Of a DNA stretch of 64,000 nucleotides, positions 50,792 to 62,681 are shown piece by piece (the first letter of the stretch is position 1; every line of letters starts with the position of its first letter). The stretch is taken from contig JAWUZG010000001.1 of the NCBI GenBank assembly GCA_036785705.1, positions 6,510,001 to 6,574,000 of the forward strand, given 5' to 3'. This DNA is from Acanthornis magna (taxonomy: Eukaryota; Chordata; Aves; Passeriformes; Acanthizidae). The notes under the pieces were generated by a model. The model saw only the letters and a program-made list of their open reading frames with translations. It did not search any database and was not told the origin of the DNA. Made by a program: the position numbers and the translations under genes.

Positions 50792-52876
50792 AGAGACTTT
50801 GCATGCGCTCTATTGTCTGTAAATGGCAATGATTGTCTCAAAAGACACATTTGCATGATTATGAAGTAGTATGGTTTATTTTTCACATTTCTACTAACCT
50901 CTGTTCATTATCACAATTTTGGTTTTTTACACATGCTGAATCTTTCATAAGCATTCGAAAAATTGATCTATTTGCCTTTCTAATACTTCATAGTAAGGGC
51001 TTTGTTCTGTAAGTTTCTATTCATATTTCTTAGATATTTATAATCCCCTCATGAACTCTGTGTTTCAGGAGAGACTCAGGGTCATCACCTTTTTTGATAT
51101 TTATCAGAAGTTTAGCTGTTTTCATTGTCCTTCGATTCTTAGCACACAGAGTCCTATAATTGAATCTGAAAGCAGTTGAGAGGAACTCCCCAAGTTGCAA
51201 CTCATATCATTCTTCCTAAATAAGCAGATGCTATCTTGTCTCCTCACACTTGTGACTTTTACGGGTCATTCCAGAGTCACATTGTGAAAGATGCAGGAGT
51301 TTTCCTCCTGAAAACTAAAGAGAATCAACCTGGACCAAAAAAATCCAATTTGGTGCTGTTCTACCTCATATGATCAGGTCATAGGGAATTATATTTCTGC
51401 CCTACATTGCACTATGTTTCTCACATATATTTGTACAACACATACATGTAACACTTCAAGTTGAACACATTTCAGTTTTAAATTAGTCTCTGATTATTTA
51501 GACCCTTTCAGAAGTATTCTAACTCAATTCACGTATTTTGGATTCAATTGATATGTCACTCAGGGCTTCCCCTTTCAGCAATCTTTTTCTAATTTTTATC
51601 AAACTTTTATCTTCACAAATAGATTATTTCTTGGGAAACCAAATCACTTTGTGACATCATTTTCAAATACCCTGTCTAATAATAAGTAACCCGTATTGAA
51701 AAAAATTCTTACAATTTGGATGTGAGATAAAGTTCCAAAGAAGCAATTGCATTTCTGTAGAAATTTATGGCCTTCTTTTTTCTGGACTGCACTCTTCTCT
51801 GTAGTGTTCTGATGCCCTGACAGTGGACAGCTATTCTGGCATGTTTGATCCAACTTTTTAACACAATTTGCTTTGCAGCTTCTCTTTCTTTTAAGCAACT
51901 GCTGCATGGTCTCGATGAGATTTCATTAAAAGAAATCAGTCTTAAGCACTGTCTTAGTAAAACTCTTCTTGTGCTACAGCTTGATTTATCATCTTAAGAT
52001 ACTTTAAAAAATTTATTTAAGTTAAAGTACTAATTTAAATTGTTTCTCTTTGGTTCAAACTCAGAGACATGCTTGACTTTCTGTTCATTTTTTATAAGTG
52101 ACATCCCATAACAAATGCTAGAAGAGAATGCAAGTAGAACTTTGTGTCCAAACCTTCTGTTTTTCACTAAGTACATACTGTAACAAATCTTAAAACTATA
52201 CTTCAGTACATAAGTAGTACTTACACTGGGATTCCAGACTTCAAACAGGTTAAAAAAATAACTTTAGTGTCAAAAGAGCACAACATCCAGAGCTGCCCAT
52301 TGAAAATAAAGAACATTTTGAGCTCTTGAAACCCATGGAATTTTCTCAGGGTTCCCAGTACCATGAAAACTCTGATCCAGCAAACAGAACTCTGACAGCC
52401 CCACAGCTGCCGGTTTCCACACAATATTAAATATGCTGAAGATACTAATTTTTAAGAATGCTGAGGCTATTCAATTTTATGAATATAAACAGTGCTTGCT
52501 GTTCAGAAGATATAAAATATAGTTTTTCTCACCTAAAGTATTTTTTCTTTTCTATGCTAGTTTGGCAATTCTTCAACAGAGTTTAGAAGTTTAAAATTGA
52601 GGTATCAAGACATCAAGATATCAACACAGCCGATTCCTTGTAATTTTTCATCTGTGGGATTTAGAGTGATCATTGCTACTTCTCTGATCGAGTTTCTTGG
52701 ACCCCACAGCCTGGAGTTCAACCTCACCTGGTTAATCTGTTTGGGTGGAACCATCTGGCTGCATTCTGCTAGTCTTAGAATAAAAGGATGTCTTCTGTAA
52801 GACTCTCAGTGGCTCATCTTGGTTGTTCTCAGGTTTCCAGCTGTGACAAATCCCAGCTGTGCAAGCCAAAGCCAGT

Positions 52877-52915
52877 AGTGTGTGTATGTACATGTGAGTG
52901 TGGTGTGTGTGTGTC
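52877..52915. repeat. imperfect (GT)n microsatellite
   Basis: Alternating GT units interrupted by ATGTACATGTGA. Confidence 0.85.
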
Positions 52916-54735
52916 TATATGCACATACATTTATAGCTTCTTAAATTTCAATAAAATATACACATTCATTGCAGTTTGATAGAAAAATGAGGTAGGCTGG
53001 TCTGAGCTGCAGTATGGAATTCTACATTTTCAAGAGAAGCAATCCAGGAAAAGTTATTTCAACTGAGGCAGGAGGAAAAAATAAATTCTTTCATCTGCTC
53101 AGCTGATGACACAGATTGTGCTATCCAGCATTAGCATCTGGGAAGAGGAATATGCATTAGTTTCTTCATGCAAGCTTCAGAAAGAAGTTCTGTCAGGATG
53201 AGTTATGAATGAGACTGCTTTGTGCAGGCACTGGTCAACTGGTGTAAATGTGTAAAGCATGAAGGATTTGCATGCTAGATCATAAGGTTTTCAACCTCTA
53301 ATAATATTTCTGGTATTTCCTATATGCTTGTCTAAATAATATTATTAACCCATTTCATGTTAGATTAAGTTTGTGCACAGTTATGAATGAAGAGGCTGCA
53401 TAATATCTAACCAAGATTAAGAATTTTCTAAAGGCTTAATATAATATAGAATGTTGGTTTTGTCACATACAAAGTGTTATTTTCAAAAAATCATGCATAC
53501 CTCTTTTTGGAAAATTTTAAGAAAATAGTAATGAAAAAGAACAATTTCCTTTTTTTCCCATTAACATTTCTGTCAAATTAATTCTCAAAACAAATAGATT
53601 AAGTTTACTTTCAGAGATTAATAGGAAAGATTATGCATACTATTTTTCCTTTTTAATTCTTTTCTGTGTCATGTGCATTCACTCTTGTTACTATAGTAAA
53701 AACTGACTTTTTATAAGGTTTTCAATTCCTGGTGGTTTTGCTGAACCAAATAGTGTCTTCTGTTGATTTCCAAATTTATCTTGCTTAATAAAGCATGACA
53801 TTCAAACTTGCATTACATTCTATGTTGCATTATCTGTACAAAGCTTTGGTTTACACTGATTGGCAACACAGAAGAGCATAGGATGTGATTCTGATTCCAA
53901 TGGAGTGTCACCTGTGTCAGTTGACCCAATAGTCAGTCAACATAAATAGATATATTTGGAAAACTGATTTCAGTGAAATGGTGTTATTTGATCCCCAAAA
54001 GACGCCTAGCACAGCATATTTTATACAGATTTATAACTGTTGCAAACAGAACATTAGTATTGTAAAATCTTTGCAGAGAGAACATTAACAATCTATACAC
54101 AAAGGTTCATACTGCAAAATCGGGGGATGGAATTCAAAATGAGAACACCCACAATATTTCTGCTTAGAATTTCAGTTACATAGATTGTATTCCTATCTCC
54201 TTTGATTTGGGTTGATATCAATTTCATGAAAAGGTCATAATTTTCTTCTCTGTAGTTCTAGATTATTTCCAAAATATTTTGAACAATATTTAGTTCAGAA
54301 TGTTGGGAATTAGTGGAGTTTGCATTTTGAGGGTTGGTTATTTTGGGTTTTGATTTGGATTTTCTTAGTTGGTTTGGGTTTTTTTTCTTAGTCTGCTGTA
54401 AAAGTAACTAATTTGACTAATTCGTTTTTCAACAAACATTTTAGAAATACGTGAAATCTGCAGCATATTTCTTAGCTGCCAGAAGGAAGAAGTGGCTACT
54501 TGGTAGATTTCTCCTGTATTTAATATCTATGGTTTTGACATAAACAGAATCTTCTCCCTTTGCTGTCTCACAGCTAAATAACGCTCAAGTTCAATGTCTC
54601 AAGTCTCACCTCTAACTTTGCTTTAACTGCATGGCCAATTAGTAACCACTCTGCATGTTTGCTATGCACAATGCACATTCTTGCCCTTTGCCCAGCCCTG
54701 GATCAGAGCATTTGACCTGTCCTTGGTTTTCAAAG

Positions 54736-54872
54736 CCTATCATCTCCGTCGGGAAGAAACAGATTGGTTTGACAAGCCCAGAGAGCCTCGTTTGGAGAAT
54801 GGACACATCCTTGACAGAAGGCTGCCAGAGAAGTTGTCACACTCTCGACCACTAAGTCAACACCAAGATCAA
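54736..54872 (+). CDS. PCLO: PCLO exon E: linker before the PDZ domain
   Basis: 137 nt. It enters in phase 1 (G+CC gives Ala, then [20 protein letters not shown]) and leaves in phase 0 at GATCAA|GTAAGC. It encodes 46 residues ending LSQHQDQ, about 90% identical by eye to the mammalian exon. It is rich in charged residues and has no folded domain. It connects the coiled-coil scaffold region to PDZ. A second donor, GTAAGA, 12 nt downstream would add four codons in frame. Confidence 0.96.
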
Positions 54873-54884
54873 GTAAGCTGTCAA
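54873..54884 (+). promoter_or_regulatory. PCLO: tandem 5' splice sites (12 nt apart)
   Basis: TCAAGTAAG occurs twice, giving donors at 54873 (GTAAGC) and 54885 (GTAAGA). The 12 nt between them are in frame and would insert V-S-C-Q before PDZ. The downstream donor is at least as close to consensus as the upstream one. Confidence 0.6.
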
Positions 54885-55616
54885 GTAAGATGTGCCTTTA
54901 GTTTTATAAATGATTGATAATTTAATCATACTGTCCAATGATTCCCGTAGCGTCTGCAGGATTACTCAAATTCCAGCTACATTCAGCTGAAGTGCTGTTG
55001 AACCTGTATTCATCATCAACATTTGATGATGAAATTAGATTAACTTTCCTCTACAAGTCAGTATTAATTTTGCAGGTTTTCTTTTGATTTTTGAAATATA
55101 ACTGGACATATTTATACTTTGAGTATTCCTATTGGGAAAAAAAAAAAGAAGAAAAGAAAACAATTAGTCTGATTTTTCCTTACCAGTTTTATCCCATCCA
55201 TATTCAAGTCCCTTCTTTTAGTAGTTGAAGGAAAAGAATTGCTTTATCCTGTTGACAATTTTTTCCTCTTTTAGTTGGTGAATATAATACCTACAGTCTG
55301 TGATCAATTATTGAATAAATCAGCAAATCTTTATCAATCTAATGATTAGAATATTTCATCTATTAGAGAGAGAAAGAAAAATACCGTAGTCTGCTTTTCA
55401 AGCTTGCCAATTTTGAAATCTAGTTCCCCTTAGTGTGCCATCCCATTTCCACTTTTTGTTGATGAAGTCTATTTGTTTCAAATTTCTAAGGTCTTCAGTT
55501 GCTTGTTTCAGTTGCCATTTTTACTGTTTGATTTAGATTATATCCTGATATATTCTTATGTATTGTTTCAAATGACATTTTTACATGAGATCAAATGAGT
55601 GCAATGAGTGCATTTC

Positions 55617-55875
55617 CTCAAGACAAGGGGAAATAGCCTCAATTTACACTAGCCGAGATTTACAATAGATATTAGGAAAAAGGTCTTAATGGAAAGGGTG
55701 GTCAAGTGAAAGGTGCCCAGGGAAATGGTGGAATCACCATTCCTGGAAGTGTTCAAAAAACAAGTGGATATAGCACTTGAGGACATGGTTTGTGGTGAAC
55801 ATGGTGGTGCTGGGCTGACAGTTGGATTTGATCATCCTAGAGGTCTTTTCCAACTTTAACAATTCTGTGATCCTG
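55617..55875 (+). mobile_element. CR1 LINE 3' fragment, sense strand
   Basis: Contains AAGACAAGGGGAAATAGCCT, GATATTAGGAAAAAGGTCTT, GGAAGTGTTCAAAAAACAAG, GGATTTGATCATCCTAGAGG and TCTTTTCCAACTTTAACAAT, then TCTGTGATCCT. This is the forward order of a CR1 3' end. The terminal ATTCTATG-type repeat is reduced to ATTCTGTGATCC. About 260 bp, 5'-truncated. Confidence 0.9.
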
Positions 55876-58102
55876 AGAGAAGGTATTGCATAGCCCCTTT
55901 GTGATACTTAATAGCTTATATTGCTCATGTTGATTCCTCAGATAACATACAAAACAGGAATATCCCACTGTCATGCAACCTTCAAAACTTTCATGCTGGT
56001 GAGCATTTTCACTGATATTTGACAATAAGTTTTATGAAGCGAGGGGGTAGATTATATGAAGTATTTAAATATCTTACAATACAAGCTGTCATTTATTTTC
56101 CCCTCCTTTCTTATCCCTGGAATATATTGAGATTTACACACCCTCGGTTGTACTGGACCTACCCATTTCTTGTTGAGAAAAAGGGCTTTACAAGGTATAA
56201 TTCTTACAGGAATCTATTCAAATAGATCCATGATGCTATGAATCAACTTAACCGCAAGATAAAGGATGTTTAGTCTTCACAGCTCTTAATATCACTGCCA
56301 ATAATTTAAAAAGCCTGTCTCTCTGAGCACTTTAATTCTCATGAGAAACATTTATTATTCTAAGCATACATAATTGTTATTTTACCACTATCGCATTCTG
56401 AGGTAAAATTGCAAATTTTCCTTCAAAGTCAGGTTTGTCCAAAAGGATTACTGCTAACCCTGAGCCCTGTGATAACGAGGCAGTTAGTAAGATGCATTTA
56501 ACTTCTAGAGCTCTGGAGCTTTTGTCCTGGGAAACAGCTCCAAGGCAAGGCCTTACTCACAGAAATCTGATCTTTGTTTTTTTTCTCTCGTACCAATAGC
56601 ACTGTACTAGGACTGGTTGAAAAACTTTGTTCAAAATTTTTCAGGAGGAAGTTTAAAGGGCCTATGAGTTCTTATTTTCCTGGATGTTTCCAGGAAGAAA
56701 ATATGTGGTTTTTTTCTGCCTTGAGCTGTTGTGTTATCCCCATGCTTATGTGGAAATAGAGATACTGCATTTTTTTTAAAGCATTTTTTAGGGTTTTGTA
56801 AAATCTGGGAAGTAAATTGGAGAGTGAACATGTTCTAAATAATTCTGTCTGATGTCGTGTAAAGTCTCCGCAGAAGAAAAGAAGTGATGTGTGAGGAGAA
56901 GCTTTACAACAGTTCCTTCTTCATCTGTTTCTATCCAGGTTAGCTACTGTCAGTCACACACCAGTACAAAATAGCATCAATGACTGTGCAGAAGGGAGAA
57001 ATGCCAGTTCTCACCAACTCTACATCATCTACCTTATCAAAATGTTACTCAGAACCTGTGTATGTTAAACGTCTTCTGTGAACATTTGTTTGAGATAACT
57101 TTAAAAAACTATATATTTTCAGACACATCCAGAAATTAAATTGCTTTATGACAAGATAAAAAGAGTCAGAGATATTTTTTAAAAGTTTCATTAGCTCCAC
57201 ACTGAATTGTGAAACACTTAGCAACAGAAGCAAGTAAATCAGTATTAACATCTTTTTAGCAGTAGCATTATATTTTAAAGCTATGAAAGAAAATAAACCA
57301 TATCAGGCCAATGAGAGTGGTGAGGCAAAGTAAGCACTCCCTAAAGGCTTTTTCAGACCTGTGTGTAACAAAAGAGTTACAGAATGCATTGTGCTGTGCT
57401 GTCTATCTCCTGTATCCACAACTCAGTCCTGCACAGGAACCTGTAGTGTCCAAGGATAACGTACTCTGGAGAGAAAAATGGCAAGTCATTCTCCATCCTG
57501 AACCATCTGAACATATCCACCTTCACCCAGAGCTTCCTTTGCTGCAGATGATTTCCTGAAATCAGTTAGGAGGGAAGTTTCGTAGTTAGCACAGCAATTA
57601 AGCCATTGCAACTCCTTTAATATCCCTTACTGAGGGCAAACCAGCCACATAAGGAAGAATTTGCACCAATAGCACTAATCTGCTTGTAATGTATCAATTA
57701 GTGTTTCCAAATACACTTATTGACTTTTATCTTCTTGGTTAGAAAATTAAAATATATTCATGACCACTAAAATATGTGTATTCCAGAAGATTTTGTTTCA
57801 CATGTGTGAAATATCAATTTCCTTACTAGATGAAATCAAAACTCCTTGATTACATCTCACAGAGCCTGTACAGTTGAAGATTATAAATAAAGCACAACCC
57901 TGAGCTTTTGAGGCAAGAATGCGGTGGAGTGACAACCCGAACCTCCAGGTTTCCATGGATTTTTTATAACCTAGCAGATTAAGCTCACATACTGTTTTAT
58001 AAATATTAAAATAAATTTGTTTCTATAACAACTTCTGTGGTGCTATATAGTATTCTGAAATCACATTAAATTGCAGTTGAATATCTTAGCGGCCATTTCC
58101 CA

Positions 58103-58152
58103 ATGTATTGATTCTGACCTCCCCTGAGGAGGGTAAAACCTAATCAATACAT
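58103..58152. repeat. nested inverted repeat (50 bp)
   Basis: The outer arms ATGTATTGATT (58103-58113) and AATCAATACAT (58142-58152) pair exactly over 11 bp. Inside, CCTCC (58118-58122) and GGAGG (58128-58132) form a GC hairpin with a 5-nt loop. Confidence 0.9.
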
Positions 58153-58927
58153 GACCTATTGTCGATTTCCCACAGATCCCTGTTGACCTCAAGAGTTTGC
58201 TTAGTCACTGCCAGTTCACAAGCAACTTCTTTAAACCTCCAGACATCAAGGGTTTCTTTCTTATTATTTTCTGTGAAAATTATTTGCATATCCTGAAAAA
58301 AACTGGCAGTTACAAACAATCTGGGAAAAAACAGTAGGAGGAGGTACCAGGGGAGTAGAACTTCATGACAAGGGCATGGACAATGAAAGTATATTAATAG
58401 GCAATAACTAGTTTTTCAGTGGAGGGATTTAAATACTCCCTGTCATCATAGGTGGATCTTTTTAAGCCCTAAAGGAATAATAAAATCTCAAATTCATCAT
58501 ATATCATATATTCATTCACATGTTCAGTATATTGTCATCAGTTCACTTAAGGCGATAGTTTTCTAATCACAAAAAGAAGGCAATAGTTCTAGACATGAAT
58601 CCTTTTGAATGCAATCTCCTATTTCTAAACACCCTAAAAAATTATATGCTTTTCTCTTCATTCATGGGTGACTACCATTTTCTTGAAATTTCAGTCAAGC
58701 CTTTTTAGGGGCACTTGGCTATTTAGAAATTATGAAAAAATGGGTCATAAGTTGAGCATTGGGGCTAAAATGAGAAAATACCATTTGTCACAGAAATACA
58801 GAAGGCTACTTTCAAATTTTTGTTCCACAGTTTTGAAGTCCATCTCCTTAGTTTTGATTCTTTTCCAAGTAACAAGGAGATTTTATTTTAAATTGTAGTA
58901 AACTTTTTTCTGTTAGAGACTTGGCTT

Positions 58928-58936
58928 GGGGGGGGG
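58928..58936. repeat. G9 homopolymer
   Basis: Nine consecutive G within AT-rich intron, about 90 nt before a long C tract. Confidence 0.9.
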
Positions 58937-59026
58937 CATTTTGTGATTGGGAATATGATGAGAAATTGGACATTTCCAACTTTAGTGTAGTTTTTAAGAT
59001 ATTTAATCTAATAAGTGTATTGTTAG

Positions 59027-59055
59027 CCACCCACCCCCCCACCCCCCCCCCCCCC
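59027..59055. repeat. C-rich tract (29 nt, 14 C uninterrupted)
   Basis: CC-A-CCC-A followed by C runs of 7 and 14, ending in AG. The opposite strand could form a G-quadruplex and this strand an i-motif. Homopolymer length may be unreliable in the assembly. Confidence 0.9.
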
Positions 59056-60392
59056 AGTAATTCACAAAGGAATTAACTGGCACTGCCTCATTTCTTAGTC
59101 ACAGAAATGTTTTCCCTGCATGCCAGAATGACTTCTAGAGTAAAGATCAGTGTTGAACTTACCTAATTGCAGAAGAAAATGCAACTCACTTTGCAATTTA
59201 TTAATGAACAGGAACATTGTATTTGTTAAGTTTTTCTTCAACGCATCTTTTGCAAATTATCTCCATCACTGTGGGTCTATCAGCAGAGAGTACTTTCCAG
59301 CTTGAGGATTTCTAGAGAACTTGACATTTGTGCTCTGCACTTAGGGGTTATAGCAGTTCAAACAGGCAGAATTACCACAGCTGGAGAAATTCTTGGTGCT
59401 GGCTTGCACAGGCCTTGTGTGCTCATGCAGGGAGCTGTGGTGTTCAGAAATTAGGATGGACACTGCCTAGCCCACCACCTTGAGCATCCACCATCTTGTT
59501 CCTGTACACCTACCTCAGGTAAAGTTTCCTTTGAAAATGGGATTTCCCAGAGGACGACAGCCAAGTGTAGCTGCTGAGATTCACCTTACCAGGCCCTGTC
59601 TACCACTGGTGGAATGGGAGTTGCAGCACCATTTAAAACCAGGAATTACCATGACTATGATGATCTGATCCAAAGACCAGTTAATATGTTATAGGCATGG
59701 CTATGGCCCAGAATATTAAAATGCACTTCATGAACTTTATTTCTTAAATACAGCACTAGAGAAATTTATTCTTCTTGATTATCCTCTTTGCCTCATAATA
59801 TTCTCTTTTATGAAGCTTCCATGGTGTTTCTTTATCAGACAAAACACAAAGGGAAGATGAAGTACATATTTAAACTGGTCTTCTGTAAAAATCTTAGAAA
59901 ACCTCAGCACATTTATTTGCCATTCATTGCATTTTTTGGAGGGCCTTTGAGCTGACTAATAACATGAAACACATGAGCAGAGCTTACATTTCCTGAGGAA
60001 GAGGATGATATGCCAGTGCTGAACTACAAATTGATCATCCGAAAGAGGTGAGGAAGGATCTTCATGACAGGGGTGGATGGCAGAAATCTCTGGGGTTTGC
60101 AGCGAATAAGTGGGATCAAATCACTTTTGCCCTGTGACCTAAACCTGGGCTTGGGGACCTACACGTTCTCCCTTCCTGCAGCCGTGCAGTGGAAGGATGG
60201 CCCCTCTGCACCAGTTTGTATTTACAGTGGGACCACTGTATGGCTTCAGGGGGGTCCCTCTGTATCTTCCCTGGGGGAACTGGGGGGGAAGAGTCAGCTA
60301 GAAGGCACTCCTGGCCTATATTCAGGTGAAGGGAAACCAACTTTAGTGGAAGTTAGAAGATGTGAACAATTGGAAACGCAAAATAATTTGTG

Positions 60393-60497
60393 TACTACAG
60401 GTTTTCAATATTCTAGTAGATTTTCAGATAATTTTTCAGATAAATTTCAAAATATTTTTACTACAGGTTTTCTAATATTCAAGTAAATTTCAGATAA
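60393..60497. repeat. short direct repeat, 66-bp period
   Basis: TACTACAGGTTTTC followed by AATATTC-like and TTTCAGATAA sequence occurs at 60393 and again at 60459, each about 39 bp with a few differences. Confidence 0.8.
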
Positions 60498-62530
60498 ATA
60501 CGCTCATTAATGGTTAAAACAATACATCAAGAACAACGTAACTGTTCTTCGTATTATCTATTTACAGCTACCACTGGTTTTTCCTATTTATTCTGCCACT
60601 TTCAGATATGTACTGGTCTGAAAGTAAAAGCCTAATGACATGTTTCATTTAAGTACAGATTCCCACCAACAATAAAAGAATAGTATACTAGCCTGGATGC
60701 TAATAAACTTCAATGTTTTTATTCAGACCTATATGAATCCCAGAGATTTACTCTTCTCATAAAATTCTGGAAGTTTAAGTGATGAGGAAGTAATAGGTTA
60801 AAGAAGTAGACAGTCTGTATTTTCTGATGTATTTGTGAGCAGCCATGTACAATATGGCATTGAATATTCTTGGATCATTATTTATTTTAAAAAATGAAAG
60901 AAGAACAAATAAAATAATATGAATTGTAGTTTAAGGGCTGCGATGTTCCTCAGTTAAATTGAATTGCTCTCACCAAAATGGATCCCAGTTAAGGATCTAT
61001 TCAAATGTGTTCATACACTGCTCGTAAACTGCAATATTTCATATTTTTTATTTAATTCAGAATAAAATTACATGCATTCTTTCAGATTTTCTACAATTTT
61101 ATGTAAGCTACATGTAACAAATGCATCACTTTTACTGTTGTATAAAACTTACTGAATTTCTGACAATGTCATTAAAAACATAACACTCTCCCTACCCATT
61201 AATAGATGTGGAAGCCTCATGGAAATTTTTACACTTCTGATAGCATTAGACTATGTCCTGGCAAAATCCTATGATAGATTCAAATGTCTGCCTGATCTCA
61301 TATTCTGATTTATTCTGGAGTACTTGTCCACTACCAAATCCATGATCTCCTTTGTGTCTGACATTAATTACAGTCAATATTACTCTCACTGTGTTATGGG
61401 AGGATTTGAGTCTTCTAGTTGCAACACCATTCACTGGATAAGAAACTGAATTACAACAGATGTATAAACTCTTCTGTTCACTGGGATTGAGCTAAGCAAG
61501 TTCCTTGACTTCTTTGTTTCCCTTCCCATCATTTATGTGTGCTATCCATTAACTTCATAAACTCTCCAGGGCAGAAACTAGGTTTGAAGTGCTTGTCTCA
61601 GGAGGAGCTTAATCCCTTTAAATGCTACTTAAATATAAATAATAGTAATAAAATCTTGGCAGCAGGCTGCTGATACACTCAGGCTGCTGCCTTGTGATGC
61701 TGAATACTATTGTCCCCTTGGCTCCTTGAGGCTGCTCCCTGCAGCCCCATCTTGGAGCAGGCACAGTCACACTCCCTCCTCTCGGTCTGGGTGCAACTCT
61801 CAGGCTTGGAACTGATGTGTGAGAGGCAGAGAAGTAATGGGTTCAGCTTTGCTCCCAAAAGACCAAAACTGCAGACAAAAGGAGGGGTGTGATGGCTGTG
61901 AGGTGAGTGTTGCAACCAACACTCTGCAGAGGCATTTCGGGGTGGTCATCCCTGGCAGGTGGGTCGGTCCTTGCAGCTTGGTCCCTCCTAAGCCCATTTC
62001 AACAGGAAAAGTGGCTCTTTAGAGTCTGTTGTAGGGGTGCATTGCTTTCAGCTTTGACATGATCTAGGATCAGCCCAGGTAAATGCTGTGCATTTTCACA
62101 CAGAGTGTAGTCCTAGCAGTTTTAGTTTGGGTCTTTCAAATGCCTTCTGGAATTTGAAGACAAGAGGTACATGTGGTTTTGCTGAAACTAAAGCAAATCA
62201 TGGATGGTGGCATATTAAACTAACATTTTGTTTAGGTCTCGAAGAACAGAATTTTATAAAAAGTATGTCTAATTTCATTCTTATCTTAAACATTATTTGA
62301 ATAAAGGATTAATATTAAAAGAAGCTACAGACGATAGTGACCACCTAGTCACAAGGAAAAATGAGAACTAAAGCCATGTTTGAAATTAATCTGGAGTTAT
62401 GGAAGCAAATATTCCCTGCAGAAGGAATTTGCAGTCTGTCAAATACCTTGAAACTTGTGGGAGTTTTTGAATTGTGAAGTTATGATATTTCCCTGGATGA
62501 AATAAGTTTTTTTGCTTGTTTCTGTTTCAG

Positions 62531-62599
62531 ATGTCTGAAATTATTGGTACAATTGCTGTTGGTTTATCTTTTTATGACATGCATATTTATGTTCCTCAG
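62531..62599 (+). other. PCLO: candidate alternative 5' extension of exon F
   Basis: A strong acceptor, TTTTTTTGCTTGTTTCTGTTTCAG, ends at 62530. From 62531 the sequence is open and in frame with exon F for 23 codons (starting [17 protein letters not shown]). The nearer acceptor GTTCCTCAG at 62599 has a weaker pyrimidine tract but gives the homologous join. The added residues match nothing I remember in mammalian Piccolo. Confidence 0.35.
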
Positions 62600-62681
62600 A
62601 TAAATGGGAAGCCCCTGCAGTACATTTTCCCTCATACAAGGCTCAAACTACTGAGAGACCCAAAGGATCACACAGTTTCAG
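62600..62681 (+). CDS. PCLO: PCLO exon F: start of PDZ domain
   Basis: 82 nt. It enters in phase 0 after GTTCCTCAG and leaves in phase 1 at GTTTCAG|GTAAAA. It encodes [20 protein letters not shown], then PKDHTVS and the first base of Gly. It aligns with the segment before and into the first strand of the Piccolo PDZ domain, which in the family binds membrane and Rap/PKA-linked exchange factors. The carboxylate-binding GLGI loop must be in the next exon, beyond the window. It differs more from the mammalian exon than its neighbours do. The start could instead be 62531. Confidence 0.85.

Larger units (their letters stand above)
49692..54735 (+). other. PCLO: intron between exons D and E (5.0 kb)
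   Basis: From donor GTAAAT to acceptor GGTTTTCAAAG. The exon D frame stays open to a stop at 49757-49759. An AATAAA at 50786-50791 could end a composite terminal exon (see findings). A GT-rich microsatellite lies at 52877-52915. The rest is AT-rich with nothing that I can name. Confidence 0.88.
54873..62599 (+). other. PCLO: intron between exons E and F (7.7 kb)
   Basis: Contains one sense-strand CR1 fragment, a nested inverted repeat, G and C homopolymer tracts, a small direct repeat and two locally GC-richer stretches (about 60050-60350 and 61640-62020) of unknown nature. I see no recognisable coding sequence. Confidence 0.87.

Noticed and set aside
59051..59057. CCCCCAG as a real 3' splice site
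   Set aside because: It is the end of a C homopolymer. The following sequence has no conserved coding frame.
60064..60486. 140-codon open frame in the intron before exon F
   Set aside because: No recognisable domain, no good splice context, and it runs through the local direct repeat. Probably chance in a GC-richer patch.
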